A stretch of 64,000 nucleotides of DNA, from the NCBI RefSeq assembly GCF_000758305.1, contig NZ_CP009458.1:3348001-3412000 (forward strand), read 5' to 3'. Below are positions 51,911 to 61,150 of the stretch, one piece after another. A program made the position numbers and the translations under genes. Each line of letters opens with the position of its first letter. Within the stretch, counting starts at the first letter, position 1. Source of the stretch: Cedecea neteri (GTDB taxonomy: Bacteria; Pseudomonadota; Gammaproteobacteria; Enterobacterales; Enterobacteriaceae). Under the pieces are notes generated by a model. It saw only the letters and a program-made list of their open reading frames with translations. It was not told where the DNA came from and made no database searches.

Positions 51911-54084
51911 TACTGCTGCAGGTCGAAACGGTCGAGATTCATCACCTTCGTCCACGCGGCGATAAAGTCTTTGACGAACTTCTCTTCGGCATCCTGGCTG
52001 GCATACACTTCCGCCAGGGAACGCAGCACGGCGTTAGAGCCAAAGACCAGGTCGGCGCGGGTACCAGTGTATTTCACCTCCCCGCTGAGACGATCGCGGC
52101 CTTCGAACACTTCGGAACCTGCGTCAGCGGCTTTCCACTCGGTGCGCATATCCAGCAGATTGACAAAGAAATCATTCGTCAGCTCACCCGGACGAGAAGT
52201 CAGCACGCCGTGCTGGCTCTCATCGTAGTTAACGCCCAGCGCACGCAAACCACCGATTAATACTGTCAACTCAGGGGCCGTCAGCGTTAGCTGCTGCGCC
52301 TTGTCGATCAGCAGTGCTTCGGTTGAGGTCGCATTGGCTATGCGGCGATAGTTTCGGAAGCCATCGGCGGCTGGTTTCAGCAGTTCGAAAGATTCGATGT
52401 CGGTCTGGTCCTGAGTGGCGTCCACACGTCCAGGGGTGAACGGTACTTTGCTGTGGCTGGCTTTCTCAATGCCTACTACGCCGGCCAGCACGATAACATC
52501 CGCCAGCGACGCCTTACCGGATGCCTTTTGAATCGCTTCAAGTACCGGCAGAGCACGTGCCGCCACGGCGTTCACTTCCCAGCCGCGCTGCGGAGCGAGA
52601 GCCAGTCGTGCCCCGTTGGCACCGCCGCGTTTGTCCCCGCCGCGGAAGGTTGAGGCTGATGCCCAGGCCACCGAGACCAGCTCGCTGACGGACAGGCCGG
52701 AATCCGCAATGGCTTTTTTCAGCGCGTCGATATCGGCGCTGGACGGCGCGTGGGTCGCTTTTGGCAACGGATCCTGCCAAATCAGATCTTCTTTTGGCAC
52801 TTCCGGGCCGATGTAGCGTGCTTTTGGCCCCATATCGCGGTGCGTCAGTTTATACCAGGCGCGGGCGAAGGCTTCGTTGAAGGCCTGCGGATCGTTCAGG
52901 AAGCGACGAGAAATTTTCTCGAACTCTGGGTCGAAGCGCAGCGTCAGGTCGGTCACCAGCATCGTTGGTTTACGTTTCTTGGACGGATCAAACGGATCAG
53001 GGATGATATCCGGGCCGTTGGTCGCCTCAAACTGAATGGCGCCTGCTGGGCTGCGGGTTTGTACCCAGTCGTAACCAAACAGGTTTTCGAAGAAGTAGTT
53101 GCTCCACTGGGTTGGCGTTTGCGTCCAGACCACTTCGAGGCCGGAGGTAATGGCATCCGCACCGGCGCCGCTCTTGTAGCTGTTTGCCCAGCCAAGCCCC
53201 TGCGCTTCAAGCGGAGCCGCTTCCGGGTCTGCGCCAACGTGGGTGGCGGCCGCAGAACCGTGGGTTTTACCGAGCGTATGGCCCCCGGCAATCAGGGCGA
53301 CAATCTCTTCGTCGTCCATGCCCATGTTGCCGAAGGTGGCGCGAATAGCAGGCGCGGCGGAAAGCGGGTCGCCGCTGTGCTCAGGGCCTTCCGGGTTCAC
53401 GTAGATCAGACCCATTTCGGTCGCACCGAGCGGGGCCTGTGCCAGCGATTCCGGATGGCGGTGCTCAAGCCACTCTTTCTCAGCCCCCCAGTTAACGTCG
53501 AGATCTGGTTCCCAGACATCTTCGCGCCCGGCACCAAAACCGAAGGTGCGGAAGCCCGCATTTTCCAGCGCTACGTTGCCAGCGAGAATAATCAGGTCAG
53601 CCCAGGATATTTGCTGGCCGTATTTTTGTTTAATGGGCCAAAGCAGGCGGCGGGATTTATCGAGGCTGACGTTATCCGGCCAGGAGTTAAGAGGTGCAAA
53701 ACGCTGTTGACCGCGTCCGGAGCCACCGCGACCGTCGCGGGAGCGATAGGTCCCTGCACTGTGCCATGCCATACGGATAAAGAGACCGATATAGCTGCCC
53801 CAGTCTGCAGGCCACCAGGATTGAGAATCCGTTAACAGCGCTTTGATGTCGCCTTTCAGGGCGTAATAATCGAGTTTGCTAAATTCTTTGCGGTAGCTGA
53901 AGTTTTCGTCCAGCGGGTTAGAACGGTTGGAGTGTTGATTCAACAGGTCGACGCGCAGCTGGTGCGGCCACCAGTCCTGGTTGCTGGTTCCCTCGCCGGC
54001 AATGTCCGTGCTCTGGCCGTGGTTAAATGGGCACTTTCCTGCGCTCGCTGAGGAAGCATCGTGTAAGTCAGTAGAATTGCTCAT
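51910..54084 (-). CDS. katG: Catalase-peroxidase KatG
   Basis: This 724-residue haem enzyme removes hydrogen peroxide. The N-terminal domain shows the distal site IRMAWHSAGTYR and the proximal haem His in IVALIAGGHTLGKTHG; the Tyr in GLIYVNPEGP and Met in FGNMGMDDEE complete the Trp-Tyr-Met adduct of the family. The C-terminal half is the usual non-catalytic duplicate. I start at MSNSTDL after GGAG; ten more codons upstream are open. There is no signal peptide, so it acts in the cytoplasm. The 263 bases upstream, to speG, should hold its promoter; I could not identify an OxyR site by eye. Confidence 0.96.
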   Translation of the reverse strand: MSNSTDLHDASSASAGKCPFNHGQSTDIAGEGTSNQDWWPHQLRVDLLNQHSNRSNPLDENFSYRKEFSKLDYYALKGDIKALLTDSQSWWPADWGSYIGLFIRMAWHSAGTYRSRDGRGGSGRGQQRFAPLNSWPDNVSLDKSRRLLWPIKQKYGQQISWADLIILAGNVALENAGFRTFGFGAGREDVWEPDLDVNWGAEKEWLEHRHPESLAQAPLGATEMGLIYVNPEGPEHSGDPLSAAPAIRATFGNMGMDDEEIVALIAGGHTLGKTHGSAAATHVGADPEAAPLEAQGLGWANSYKSGAGADAITSGLEVVWTQTPTQWSNYFFENLFGYDWVQTRSPAGAIQFEATNGPDIIPDPFDPSKKRKPTMLVTDLTLRFDPEFEKISRRFLNDPQAFNEAFARAWYKLTHRDMGPKARYIGPEVPKEDLIWQDPLPKATHAPSSADIDALKKAIADSGLSVSELVSVAWASASTFRGGDKRGGANGARLALAPQRGWEVNAVAARALPVLEAIQKASGKASLADVIVLAGVVGIEKASHSKVPFTPGRVDATQDQTDIESFELLKPAADGFRNYRRIANATSTEALLIDKAQQLTLTAPELTVLIGGLRALGVNYDESQHGVLTSRPGELTNDFFVNLLDMRTEWKAADAGSEVFEGRDRLSGEVKYTGTRADLVFGSNAVLRSLAEVYASQDAEEKFVKDFIAAWTKVMNLDRFDLQQ

Positions 54085-54347
54085 TTTGCTCTCCGTTATA
54101 TGTATGCCCGACAACGATAATCTGTACGATCGATAATTAATATCTGGATGGGCCTACGAATTTGATAGCCGTTGCCTTTTAAACGCAAAATTTTACAGCC
54201 CTATTATTTTAGTTCTCATTGAGTGGTTTGCAGGAAAAACCCGTCTGATTGTCTGGAAAATAGACGAAGCGGCAAGAAGGAGGCGGACTAAACTGGGGAG
54301 AGACAGATGAACGCCCGTGCGAGGCGGCATTCATCTGTGAAAAGCGG

Positions 54348-54905
54348 TTACTGAGCCGTCGGCTTCAGCAGGGTTTTTTCCGGGGTTTTCTGCGCCAGGA
54401 ACTGCTGCTGGAAGATGCACATCCGAATGGCATCGCGGTACTGGCCGTTAATGAAGAACTCGTGGATTAGCTCGCCTTCCACGATAAAGCCCAGCTTTTT
54501 ATAGATATGTACCGCTTTTTCGTTCTCTTTATCGACAATCAGGTAGAGCTTGTAGAGATTGAGCACGGTAAAGCCGTAATCCATGGCCAGTTTGGCCGCG
54601 CGCGAGGCGAGCCCTTTGCCCTGGAACTCCGGCGTGATGATTATCTGGAATTCCGCCCGGCGGTGAATGTGGTCGATTTCGACCAACTCAACCAGCCCGG
54701 CATTCACGCCGTTGCAGTCGATGACAAAGCGGCGCTCGCTCTGATCGTGAATATGTTTGTCATACAGGTCAGACAGCTCCACGAAGGCTTCGTAGGGCTC
54801 TTCAAACCAGTAGCGCATAACACTGGCGTTATTGTCCAGTTGATGGACGAAGCGGAGATCTTCGCGCTCAAGCGGGCGAAGACGAATAGGCAGTTCGTTA
54901 CTCAT
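54348..54905 (-). CDS. speG: Spermidine N-acetyltransferase SpeG
   Basis: The protein has 185 residues and matches SpeG throughout: RLRPLEREDLRFVHQLDNNASVMRYWFEEPYEAF, the acetyl-CoA loop ITPEFQGKGLASRAAKLAMDYGF, and LHKLYLIVDKENEKA-like NLYKLYLIVDKENEKA. It acetylates excess spermidine and spermine. Next to ynfB and ynfA as in E. coli. Confidence 0.94.
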   Translation of the reverse strand: MSNELPIRLRPLEREDLRFVHQLDNNASVMRYWFEEPYEAFVELSDLYDKHIHDQSERRFVIDCNGVNAGLVELVEIDHIHRRAEFQIIITPEFQGKGLASRAAKLAMDYGFTVLNLYKLYLIVDKENEKAVHIYKKLGFIVEGELIHEFFINGQYRDAIRMCIFQQQFLAQKTPEKTLLKPTAQ

Positions 54906-54970
54906 AGCAAATCCTTGCGCAGATGACGGTGAGGCTTCTTGAGCAGAAGCCTCGTTTGGGGTGGGAGCTG

Positions 54971-55387
54971 TTACGGATTAATCGCGCGGCCGGTGCGGCG
55001 ATCCAGGCAGCGTAGGGTGTTCGGCTCCCAGTAGGCGTTCACGTTGGCGCTCTGCTGGCATTTGTCGAAGGTGTCCTGGGCTGCATCCTGTTTATTCCAG
55101 TTTTTATCATCACGCGCAGCTTCACGATCGAACACTTTTTCGTCATGGCGATTCATCTTCTGGCGCAGAGTGCGGGTGTCGTTCCACTGCTCTTTTTCTT
55201 CCGCCGCGCGTTGGCGGGTCATGGAGTTTTCCTGCCCGGCCAGGCTATTAGTATTGTTGCCGTTACTGTTGCCCGGTTGGACAACGATGATATTGGTGTC
55301 CGCCTGTGTTGGCACAGAAACCATGAACGCAGCCCCCAGCAAGGCTAACGGCATCCATGACAAAGACTTACGAAGGATTGAGTTCAT
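54971..55387 (-). CDS. ynfB: YnfB, exported UPF0482 protein
   Basis: The protein has 138 residues with a Sec signal peptide (cleavage likely after TQADT or QA). The mature part carries EEKEQWNDTRTLRQKMNR and ends CQQSANVNAYWEPNTLRCLDRRTGRAINP, as in E. coli YnfB (113 residues). The extra length is an Asn/Gly-rich insert near residues 38-50 and a charged insert near 88-105. The function is unknown; it is periplasmic. Confidence 0.9.
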   Translation of the reverse strand: MNSILRKSLSWMPLALLGAAFMVSVPTQADTNIIVVQPGNSNGNNTNSLAGQENSMTRQRAAEEKEQWNDTRTLRQKMNRHDEKVFDREAARDDKNWNKQDAAQDTFDKCQQSANVNAYWEPNTLRCLDRRTGRAINP

Positions 55388-55490
55388 TGAGATTTCCTTT
55401 TTAATTTAATGACACTAATCATATCATTCGGCCTGATTCGTGCCTAATGCCAGAGTTAGTGGGCATCATTATTACTGAAGAAAAGACAAT

Positions 55491-55817
55491 ATGATCAAAA
55501 CAACACTGCTATTTTTTGCCACCGCTTTGGCGGAGATTATTGGCTGCTTTCTGCCCTGGCTGTGGCTGAAACGCAACGGCTCTCCGCTGTTATTGCTGCC
55601 TGCGGCGCTATCGCTGGCGATTTTTGTCTGGCTCCTGACGCTGCATCCGGCGGCCAGCGGGCGAGTCTATGCGGCTTACGGCGGGGTTTATGTGGTGACG
55701 GCGCTGCTCTGGCTGCGCGTGGTGGACGGCGTGAAGCTCAGCGTTTACGACTGGACCGGAGCGGCGATTGCTTTCTGTGGGATGCTGATCATCGTTGCTG
55801 GCTGGGGCAGGGCCTGA
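55491..55817 (+). CDS. ynfA: YnfA, small membrane protein of the UPF0060 family
   Basis: The protein has 108 residues and four membrane helices: LLFFATALAEIIGCFLPWLWL, LLLPAALSLAIFVWLLTL, GRVYAAYGGVYVVTALLWL and DWTGAAIAFCGMLIIVAG. Relatives resemble half-size drug exporters of the SMR type; efflux activity is likely but not certain. It is divergent from ynfB, 103 bases apart. Confidence 0.92.
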   Translation: MIKTTLLFFATALAEIIGCFLPWLWLKRNGSPLLLLPAALSLAIFVWLLTLHPAASGRVYAAYGGVYVVTALLWLRVVDGVKLSVYDWTGAAIAFCGMLIIVAGWGRA

Positions 55818-55839
55818 TCGCTACGTAATAAGATGAAAA

Positions 55840-55862
55840 AACGGGGCTACAAAGGCCCCGTT
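55840..55862 (-). terminator. Terminator of ydfG
   Basis: AACGGGGC and GCCCCGTT pair around a 7-base loop. On the minus strand TTTTT follows, so it ends ydfG; it may also stop ynfA from the other side. Confidence 0.8.
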
Positions 55863-55883
55863 GCAATATGACTTTCGGCAAAA

Positions 55884-56633
55884 TTACCCTTCGCGATGGA
55901 CGCTCAGCCCGGCAAACGTCTGGCTGACCGGCATCATTTCCAGGGTATTGATATTGACGTGTTTTGGCAGCGTAGCCACCCACCAGACGGCCTCGGTAAC
56001 GTCTTCCGGCGTCAGCGCGTTGGCGTTTTCGTAGGTTTTGCCTGCTTTGTCATCGTCGCCTTTAAAGCGAACGTTGGAAAACTCGGTGCCGCCCACCATG
56101 CCTGGTTCTATATCGGTCACGCGAACGGCCGTTTTATGCAGGTCGGTGCGCAGGTTAAGGCTGAACTGACGCACAAAGGCTTTAGTCGCCCCGTACACGT
56201 TGCCCCCGGCGTAAGGCCAGCTTCCTGCCGTAGAACCGATGTTAACGATATGACCGCGATTGCGCTCGACCATGCCCGGCAGTACGGCGCGAGTCATGTA
56301 AACCAGGCCTTTGTTGTTGGTGTCGATCATGTTTTCCCAGTCATCGACGTTGGCTTTATGCGCAGGCTCCATGCCTAACGCCAGCCCGGCGTTGTTGACC
56401 AGGATATCAATCTGTTGCCATTCAGCCGGCAGGGAGGCCAGCGCTTCTTCAATTGCCGCGCGATTGCGCACATCCAACTGCAGCGTAAACAGGTTGTCAC
56501 CCAGCTCTTCTTTAAGCTCGAGCAGGCGTTCCTGACGGCGGCCGGTGGCAATAACCTTATGGCCATTTTTAACGAAACGGCGGGTAATGCTTTCACCAAA
56601 GCCCGCGGTAGCACCCGTAACCAGTACAATCAT
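55884..56633 (-). CDS. ydfG: NADP-dependent 3-hydroxy acid dehydrogenase YdfG
   Basis: The protein has 249 residues, near-identical in pattern to E. coli YdfG: cofactor motif VTGATAGFGES, NNAGLALG, Ser in INIGSTAGSW-like VNIGSTAGSWPYAGG and Tyr-Lys in YGATK. It oxidises 3-hydroxy acids and serine with NADP+ and reduces malonic semialdehyde. The start MIVLVTG matches E. coli; five codons upstream are open but unneeded. Confidence 0.95.
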   Translation of the reverse strand: MIVLVTGATAGFGESITRRFVKNGHKVIATGRRQERLLELKEELGDNLFTLQLDVRNRAAIEEALASLPAEWQQIDILVNNAGLALGMEPAHKANVDDWENMIDTNNKGLVYMTRAVLPGMVERNRGHIVNIGSTAGSWPYAGGNVYGATKAFVRQFSLNLRTDLHKTAVRVTDIEPGMVGGTEFSNVRFKGDDDKAGKTYENANALTPEDVTEAVWWVATLPKHVNINTLEMMPVSQTFAGLSVHREG

Positions 56634-56768
56634 CTCTCTGTTCCTCAACGCTTTTGTCCGGCACTACCTTAGCACGCTAACGGGCCACGGTAATCTTAGT
56701 TTTTCTTTTAAGAAACGAGGCTAAATGCGCTATAACTAACCCACATTTAAGGTCACCGGGAGTAGAGG

Positions 56769-58814
56769 ATGTTGCAGAGCAACCCGTTTTTCCAGCCGAG
56801 TTTATTGCCTTATCAGGCCCCGCATTTTGATGAGATAACTAACGACCATTACCGACTGGCCTTCGATGAAGGTAAGCGCATCAAGCGTGAAGAAGTCGCC
56901 GCCATTGCCGGTAATCCGGCTGAGCCTACGTTTGAAAATACTTACCTGGCGCTGGAGAAAACCGGTGCGATGTTGGGCCGCGTGACCACCGTGTTCTACG
57001 CTATGACGTCGGCACACACCAACGATTTCCTCCAGCAGCTTGATGAAGAGTTCTCCACCGAACTGGCTGAGCTTGCCGATGAAATTCGCCTGAACGACAC
57101 CTTATTCGCCCGGCTGAATAGCGTTTATCAGCAGCGCCACGATCTTAGCCTGGATGCGGAATCCCTGCGGCTGGTGGAGGTGACTTGGCAGTCGTTCAAG
57201 CTGGCGGGGGCCACATTAAGCCAGCAGGATAAAACGCAGCTGAAAGCGCTGAACAAAGAGAGCGCCCAGCTCACCAGCCAGTTCAACAATCGTCTTCATG
57301 CGGCGGATAAAGCCGGTGGGCTGGTGGTTGACCACGCTGAGGCGCTTAACGGCCTGACCAGCGCAGAAATTGCGGCTGCGGCTCAAGCAGCGGCGGACAA
57401 AGGCCTTCAGGGTAAATGGCTACTTCCGTTGCTGAATTTCACCCAGCAGCCCGCGTTACAAAGCCTGAGCAATCGCGCCACGCGAGAAGCGCTCTTCGAG
57501 GCTGGCTGGATGCGTTCCCAGCGAAACGATGCAAACGATACCCGTGCCATCGTCGGTCGTCTGGCTACGCTGCGGGCTGCACAAGCTCAGCTTTTGGGTT
57601 TTGAAAACTATGCGGCATGGAAAATGGCCGACCAGATGGCGAAAACTCCTGATGCGGCGCTGCGCTTTATGCGGAATATTGTCCCTGCGGCAACCGGGCG
57701 TGCGCGCCGCGAACTGAAAGATATTCAGGACGTCATTGATGCGCAAAACGGCGGCTTCCAGGCCACGGCATGGGACTGGCAGTTTTACGCCGAGCAGGTG
57801 CGTAGCGCGAAGTACGATCTCGATGAAGGGCAGATTAAACCGTATTTTGAACTGAATAGCGTGCTGACCAACGGCGTGTTCTGGGCCGCAAGCCAGCTCT
57901 TCGGGCTGCGTTTTGTGGAACGCTTTGATATCCCGACTTACCACCCGGATGTGCGCACCTGGGAGATTTTTGACAACGACGGGCGTGGTATGGCGCTGTT
58001 CTACGGTGATTTCTTCGCCCGCGACAGCAAAGGCGGCGGGGCGTGGATGGGGAACTTTGTCGAGCAATCCACGCTGTTTGACGCCATGCCGGTGATCTAC
58101 AACGTTTGCAACTACACCAAACCGGCCAGCGGCGAGGCGGCACTGATTTCCTGGGACGATGTTATAACGCTGTTCCATGAGTTCGGCCACACGCTGCACG
58201 GCCTGTTTGCTACCCAGCGCTATGCGAGTCTGTCGGGGACCAACACACCGCGAGATTTTGTGGAGTTCCCTTCGCAGATTAACGAGCACTGGGCGAGCCA
58301 TCCCGAGGTTTTTGCTAACTATGCCCGGCATCACCAGACCGGCGAGCCAATGCCGGAGTCGCTGCGCAGCAAACTGTTCCGCGCCGCGCAGTTCAACAAA
58401 GGCTACGACATGACCGAGCTGCTGGCGGCGGCGCTGCTGGACATGAACTGGCATAGTCTGGCGCCGGACACGGCTATTGAAGACGTGACGCGTTTTGAAT
58501 GCGCAGCGCTGGAAAAAGAGCATATCAATCTGGCTGAAGTCCCGCCTCGCTACCGCAGCAGCTATTTTGCCCATATTTTCGGCGGCGGCTACGCGGCGGG
58601 GTATTACGCCTACATCTGGACGCAAATGTTAGCGGACGACGGTTATCAGTGGTTTGTGGAGCAGGGTGGGCTCAGCGCCGAAAGCGGCCAACGTTTCCGG
58701 GAGGCAATTCTTTCTCGTGGCAACAGCAGCGATCTGGAAGCGTTATACCGCGACTGGCGAGGGCACGATCCGCACAGCGAACCGATGCTGAAAAACCGAG
58801 GGCTGGCGGAGTAA
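56769..58814 (+). CDS. dcp: Peptidyl-dipeptidase Dcp
   Basis: The protein has 681 residues, family M3. The zinc site is HEFGHTLHG near residue 470, with the third ligand Glu downstream in PSQINEHWASHPEVF. It cuts dipeptides from the C-termini of peptides in the cytoplasm and helps recycle degraded protein. It is divergent from ydfG as in E. coli. Confidence 0.96.
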   Translation: MLQSNPFFQPSLLPYQAPHFDEITNDHYRLAFDEGKRIKREEVAAIAGNPAEPTFENTYLALEKTGAMLGRVTTVFYAMTSAHTNDFLQQLDEEFSTELAELADEIRLNDTLFARLNSVYQQRHDLSLDAESLRLVEVTWQSFKLAGATLSQQDKTQLKALNKESAQLTSQFNNRLHAADKAGGLVVDHAEALNGLTSAEIAAAAQAAADKGLQGKWLLPLLNFTQQPALQSLSNRATREALFEAGWMRSQRNDANDTRAIVGRLATLRAAQAQLLGFENYAAWKMADQMAKTPDAALRFMRNIVPAATGRARRELKDIQDVIDAQNGGFQATAWDWQFYAEQVRSAKYDLDEGQIKPYFELNSVLTNGVFWAASQLFGLRFVERFDIPTYHPDVRTWEIFDNDGRGMALFYGDFFARDSKGGGAWMGNFVEQSTLFDAMPVIYNVCNYTKPASGEAALISWDDVITLFHEFGHTLHGLFATQRYASLSGTNTPRDFVEFPSQINEHWASHPEVFANYARHHQTGEPMPESLRSKLFRAAQFNKGYDMTELLAAALLDMNWHSLAPDTAIEDVTRFECAALEKEHINLAEVPPRYRSSYFAHIFGGGYAAGYYAYIWTQMLADDGYQWFVEQGGLSAESGQRFREAILSRGNSSDLEALYRDWRGHDPHSEPMLKNRGLAE

Positions 58815-58859
58815 TAACGTCGAAGAAAGCGCTCTCACTAGTGTAGCCGCAGTGAAATC

Positions 58860-58901
58860 GCACTTAACGCAAACTGCAAAGCCCTGATTTGCGTTAAGTG
58901 C
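58860..58901. repeat. Perfect 14-base inverted repeat after dcp
   Basis: GCACTTAACGCAAA and TTTGCGTTAAGTGC enclose 14 bases. It lies 45 bases after dcp, in the gap before queH (which ends at 59057 from the other side). The stem is AT-rich in its centre and is followed only by CTTAAAAAT, so it is not a classical terminator; a regulatory or RNA-processing site is possible. Confidence 0.7.
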
Positions 58902-59056
58902 CTTAAAAATCAAGCAGAATATATCCGTGCAATGTGCAGGGTTGCTGGCTATAAATTGCAAACCTGCTCGGGAAAAAGCAGGGTACTTCTGGGTTATTTT
59001 GAACGATTACGGGGCCTGATCGATGTCGGCAGGCTCCCGGATTTTCACCCTTCGCT

Positions 59057-59725
59057 TTATGCTTCCGTTGACTCGTCGTCTTTCCCATAGAAAAGCTTGC
59101 CGATTTTAATCATCGGACGGTTATTGGCTTTCCGGTGCAGGTTGGTATCGCGCAGGGAATAGACGCAGCCGCAGTACTCTTGCTGATAGAACTGTTCGCG
59201 CTTGCTGATTTCAATCATGCGCGCGGAGCCGCCCTGTTTACGCCAGTTGTAATCCCAGTAGCTCATACCTTCATAAGGCGCGGCGGCACGGTGCCCACAG
59301 TCGTTAATCTGCTGCATGTTTTTCCAGCGGGAAATACCCAGCGAGCTGCTGATGACATTAAATCCGTGCTCATGCGCGTAAAGTGCGGTACGCTCGAAAC
59401 GCATATCAAAGCACATTGTGCATCTGACCCCACGCTCCGGCTCCCACTCCATACCTTTCGCACGCTCAAACCAGTTATCGGTATCGTAATCCGCATCCAC
59501 AAACGGCACGCCGTGCTGTTCCGCAAAGCGAATGTTTTCATCCTTGCGCAGTAAATACTCTTTCTGCGGGTGAATGTTTGGGTTGTAGAAGAACACGGTG
59601 TATTCGATACCGGACGCGTGTATGGCCTCCATGACTTCACCCGAGCAGGGGGCGCAGCAGGAGTGCAGCAGCAGTTTCTTCTCGTTGTTAGGCAGGTTCA
59701 AAACCGGCCGGATAAATTCTTGCAT
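59057..59725 (-). CDS. queH: Epoxyqueuosine reductase QueH
   Basis: The protein has 222 residues, of the DUF208/QueH family: LLLHSCCAPCSGEVMEAIHASG, a paired-Cys motif in VRCTMCFDMR, and late QEYCGCVYS. These cysteines hold an iron-sulfur cluster and further metal. QueH does the last step of queuosine synthesis in tRNA, replacing QueG. Confidence 0.92.
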   Translation of the reverse strand: MQEFIRPVLNLPNNEKKLLLHSCCAPCSGEVMEAIHASGIEYTVFFYNPNIHPQKEYLLRKDENIRFAEQHGVPFVDADYDTDNWFERAKGMEWEPERGVRCTMCFDMRFERTALYAHEHGFNVISSSLGISRWKNMQQINDCGHRAAAPYEGMSYWDYNWRKQGGSARMIEISKREQFYQQEYCGCVYSLRDTNLHRKANNRPMIKIGKLFYGKDDESTEA

Positions 59726-59827
59726 GCGGGTGATCCTAAGTCTTATTCACTTTTTTGCCAGAGGGTAGCAGGAACGAGGGCGTGGAATCACCATAAATCA
59801 GTTAAGAAAATAATGTTTGGGAGGTTT

Positions 59828-60379
59828 ATGAACAATATTCAGGTGAAACGTGTGGTGCTTACCGGCGGGCCAGGTTCCGGGAAAAGTACCCTCATTAATG
59901 AGCTCAAACGCCGGGGTTTTGATTGTCAGCCGGAGGCCGGGAGGAGCATTATTCAGCACCAGCAGCAAATTGGCGGGCACGCCTTACCCTGGCAGGATCC
60001 TGCGGCATTTGCTGAGCAGATGCTTGGGTGGGAAATGCGTTCCTGGTATGGCGCAGACGAAAAACAACGTTATTGTTTTTACGATCGCGGCGTGCCGGAC
60101 ATCCTGGGTTATCTCACCCTGATGCAGTTGCCCATTCCCGATCATCTGTTGGAAGCCGTTAGGCGGTTTTCCTACCATTCTGATATTTTCCTGGCACCGC
60201 CCTGGAAGGCTATTTATGCCGGGGATGCAGAAAGAAAGCAGAGCTGGGAAGAGGCGGTACAGACTGCCGAGATTATGGCGGAAACCTACAGCAAACTAGG
60301 TTATCGAATCATTACCTTGCCGGCAGGGAGCGTGGAGTGGAGAACAGATTTTATCCTCCAGACGCTGGGGAAGCGTTAG
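59828..60379 (+). CDS. P-loop NTPase of the AAA_28 family
   Basis: The protein has 183 residues with a Walker A motif VLTGGPGSGKST at the N-terminus and YCFYDRGVPDILGYL, a Walker B-like region. The family includes small kinase-like ATPases of unknown substrate. The start at 59828 follows GGGAGG; a second ATG 15 bases upstream is possible. Confidence 0.85.
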   Translation: MNNIQVKRVVLTGGPGSGKSTLINELKRRGFDCQPEAGRSIIQHQQQIGGHALPWQDPAAFAEQMLGWEMRSWYGADEKQRYCFYDRGVPDILGYLTLMQLPIPDHLLEAVRRFSYHSDIFLAPPWKAIYAGDAERKQSWEEAVQTAEIMAETYSKLGYRIITLPAGSVEWRTDFILQTLGKR

Positions 60380-60410
60380 CGAAGAGCGCATTGCCCTTCG
60401 CTAATCGACG

Positions 60411-60800
60411 TTAGAGCTGTTCCAGCGCGTTCAGCACGGCTTCCGGCATGGAAGGGCGGCCATTGGCCAGGCAGGTCGCGACAAACGTCGCTTCGGCATA
60501 GACCACGCCGTCAACTTTGATCTGCTGAGCGAAGTTCACGCGGTTGCGTTTCTCGTTACGCTCAAGCTGGCAGGTGACCTCAACGTTGTCGCCTTTCTGC
60601 AGGCTCTTACGAAAACGCAGAGAATACTCCAGCACCATATAGAGTTTGCCCTGGCGGAACTCTTCTTCGATATCAATGCCGAGCGCTTCGCGCATATAGG
60701 CGTGACGCGTCCACTCCATGTAAAACGGATAGTACAGGCCGTCGACTACGCCCTGAAAATCAATATGGCTTTCATCCACTTCATAATGCTTAGAAAACAT
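60411..60800 (-). CDS. Acyl-CoA thioesterase of the YbgC/4HBT hotdog family
   Basis: The protein has 129 residues: HYEVDESHIDFQGVVDGLYYPFYMEWTRHAYM, where family members use an Asp in this segment, then YSLRFRKSLQKGDNVEVTC and ATFVATCLANGRPSMPE. Hydrolysis of an acyl-CoA in the cytoplasm is likely; the substrate is unknown. Confidence 0.87.
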   Translation of the reverse strand: MFSKHYEVDESHIDFQGVVDGLYYPFYMEWTRHAYMREALGIDIEEEFRQGKLYMVLEYSLRFRKSLQKGDNVEVTCQLERNEKRNRVNFAQQIKVDGVVYAEATFVATCLANGRPSMPEAVLNALEQL

Positions 60801-60917
60801 GTTTCAGTCCTGATGTTGTTATAAAAGTTTAGCGCCAGAATTCCTGTCCTGGCTGTTTTTTGCACAGCGCGATGGTGGTACAATACTGTCGATTTCACAA
60901 CCCAACAGAGGATTACC

Positions 60918-61106
60918 ATGGACACCGAGATAACCCCAACCACGTTAGCGTTTGAATTTCTTCGTCGTGAACAAGAGCAGTTAACCCCCGCGCAATTCCT
61001 GATCCGCCTGCAGCAGCTTAAGCTGGAGTTTGCCGATCTGCTGGGTTTAACTCATCTCGAACTGCGTGAAGAGATTTTCCATGCGCACCGGTTGGGGATT
61101 CACTGA
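60918..61106 (+). CDS. ydiH: YdiH, small conserved enterobacterial protein
   Basis: The protein has 62 residues, the same length as E. coli YdiH and alike throughout: LAFEFLRREQEQLTPAQFL, then RLQQLKLEFADLL and ELREEIFHAHRLGIH. AGAGG precedes the ATG. Function unknown. A strong terminator follows. Confidence 0.87.
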   Translation: MDTEITPTTLAFEFLRREQEQLTPAQFLIRLQQLKLEFADLLGLTHLELREEIFHAHRLGIH

Positions 61107-61120
61107 TCCCTCTCTGTCTG

Positions 61121-61150
61121 AGCCACCCCAAGGGTGGCTTTCTGTTTTTT
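61121..61150 (+). terminator. Terminator of ydiH
   Basis: AGCCACCC and GGGTGGCT pair around CAA, followed by TTCTGTTTTTT. It lies 15 bases after the ydiH stop and at the 3' end of the LysE-type gene. Confidence 0.85.

Noticed and set aside
52750..53835. Long frame of 361 codons opposite katG
   Set aside because: It lies wholly inside katG on the other strand, has no ribosome site and reads as low-complexity mirror sequence of a GC-rich gene.
57456..58625. Frame of 389 codons opposite dcp
   Set aside because: Antisense shadow of a certain gene; composition rich in Arg, His, Val and Gln with no recognisable domain.
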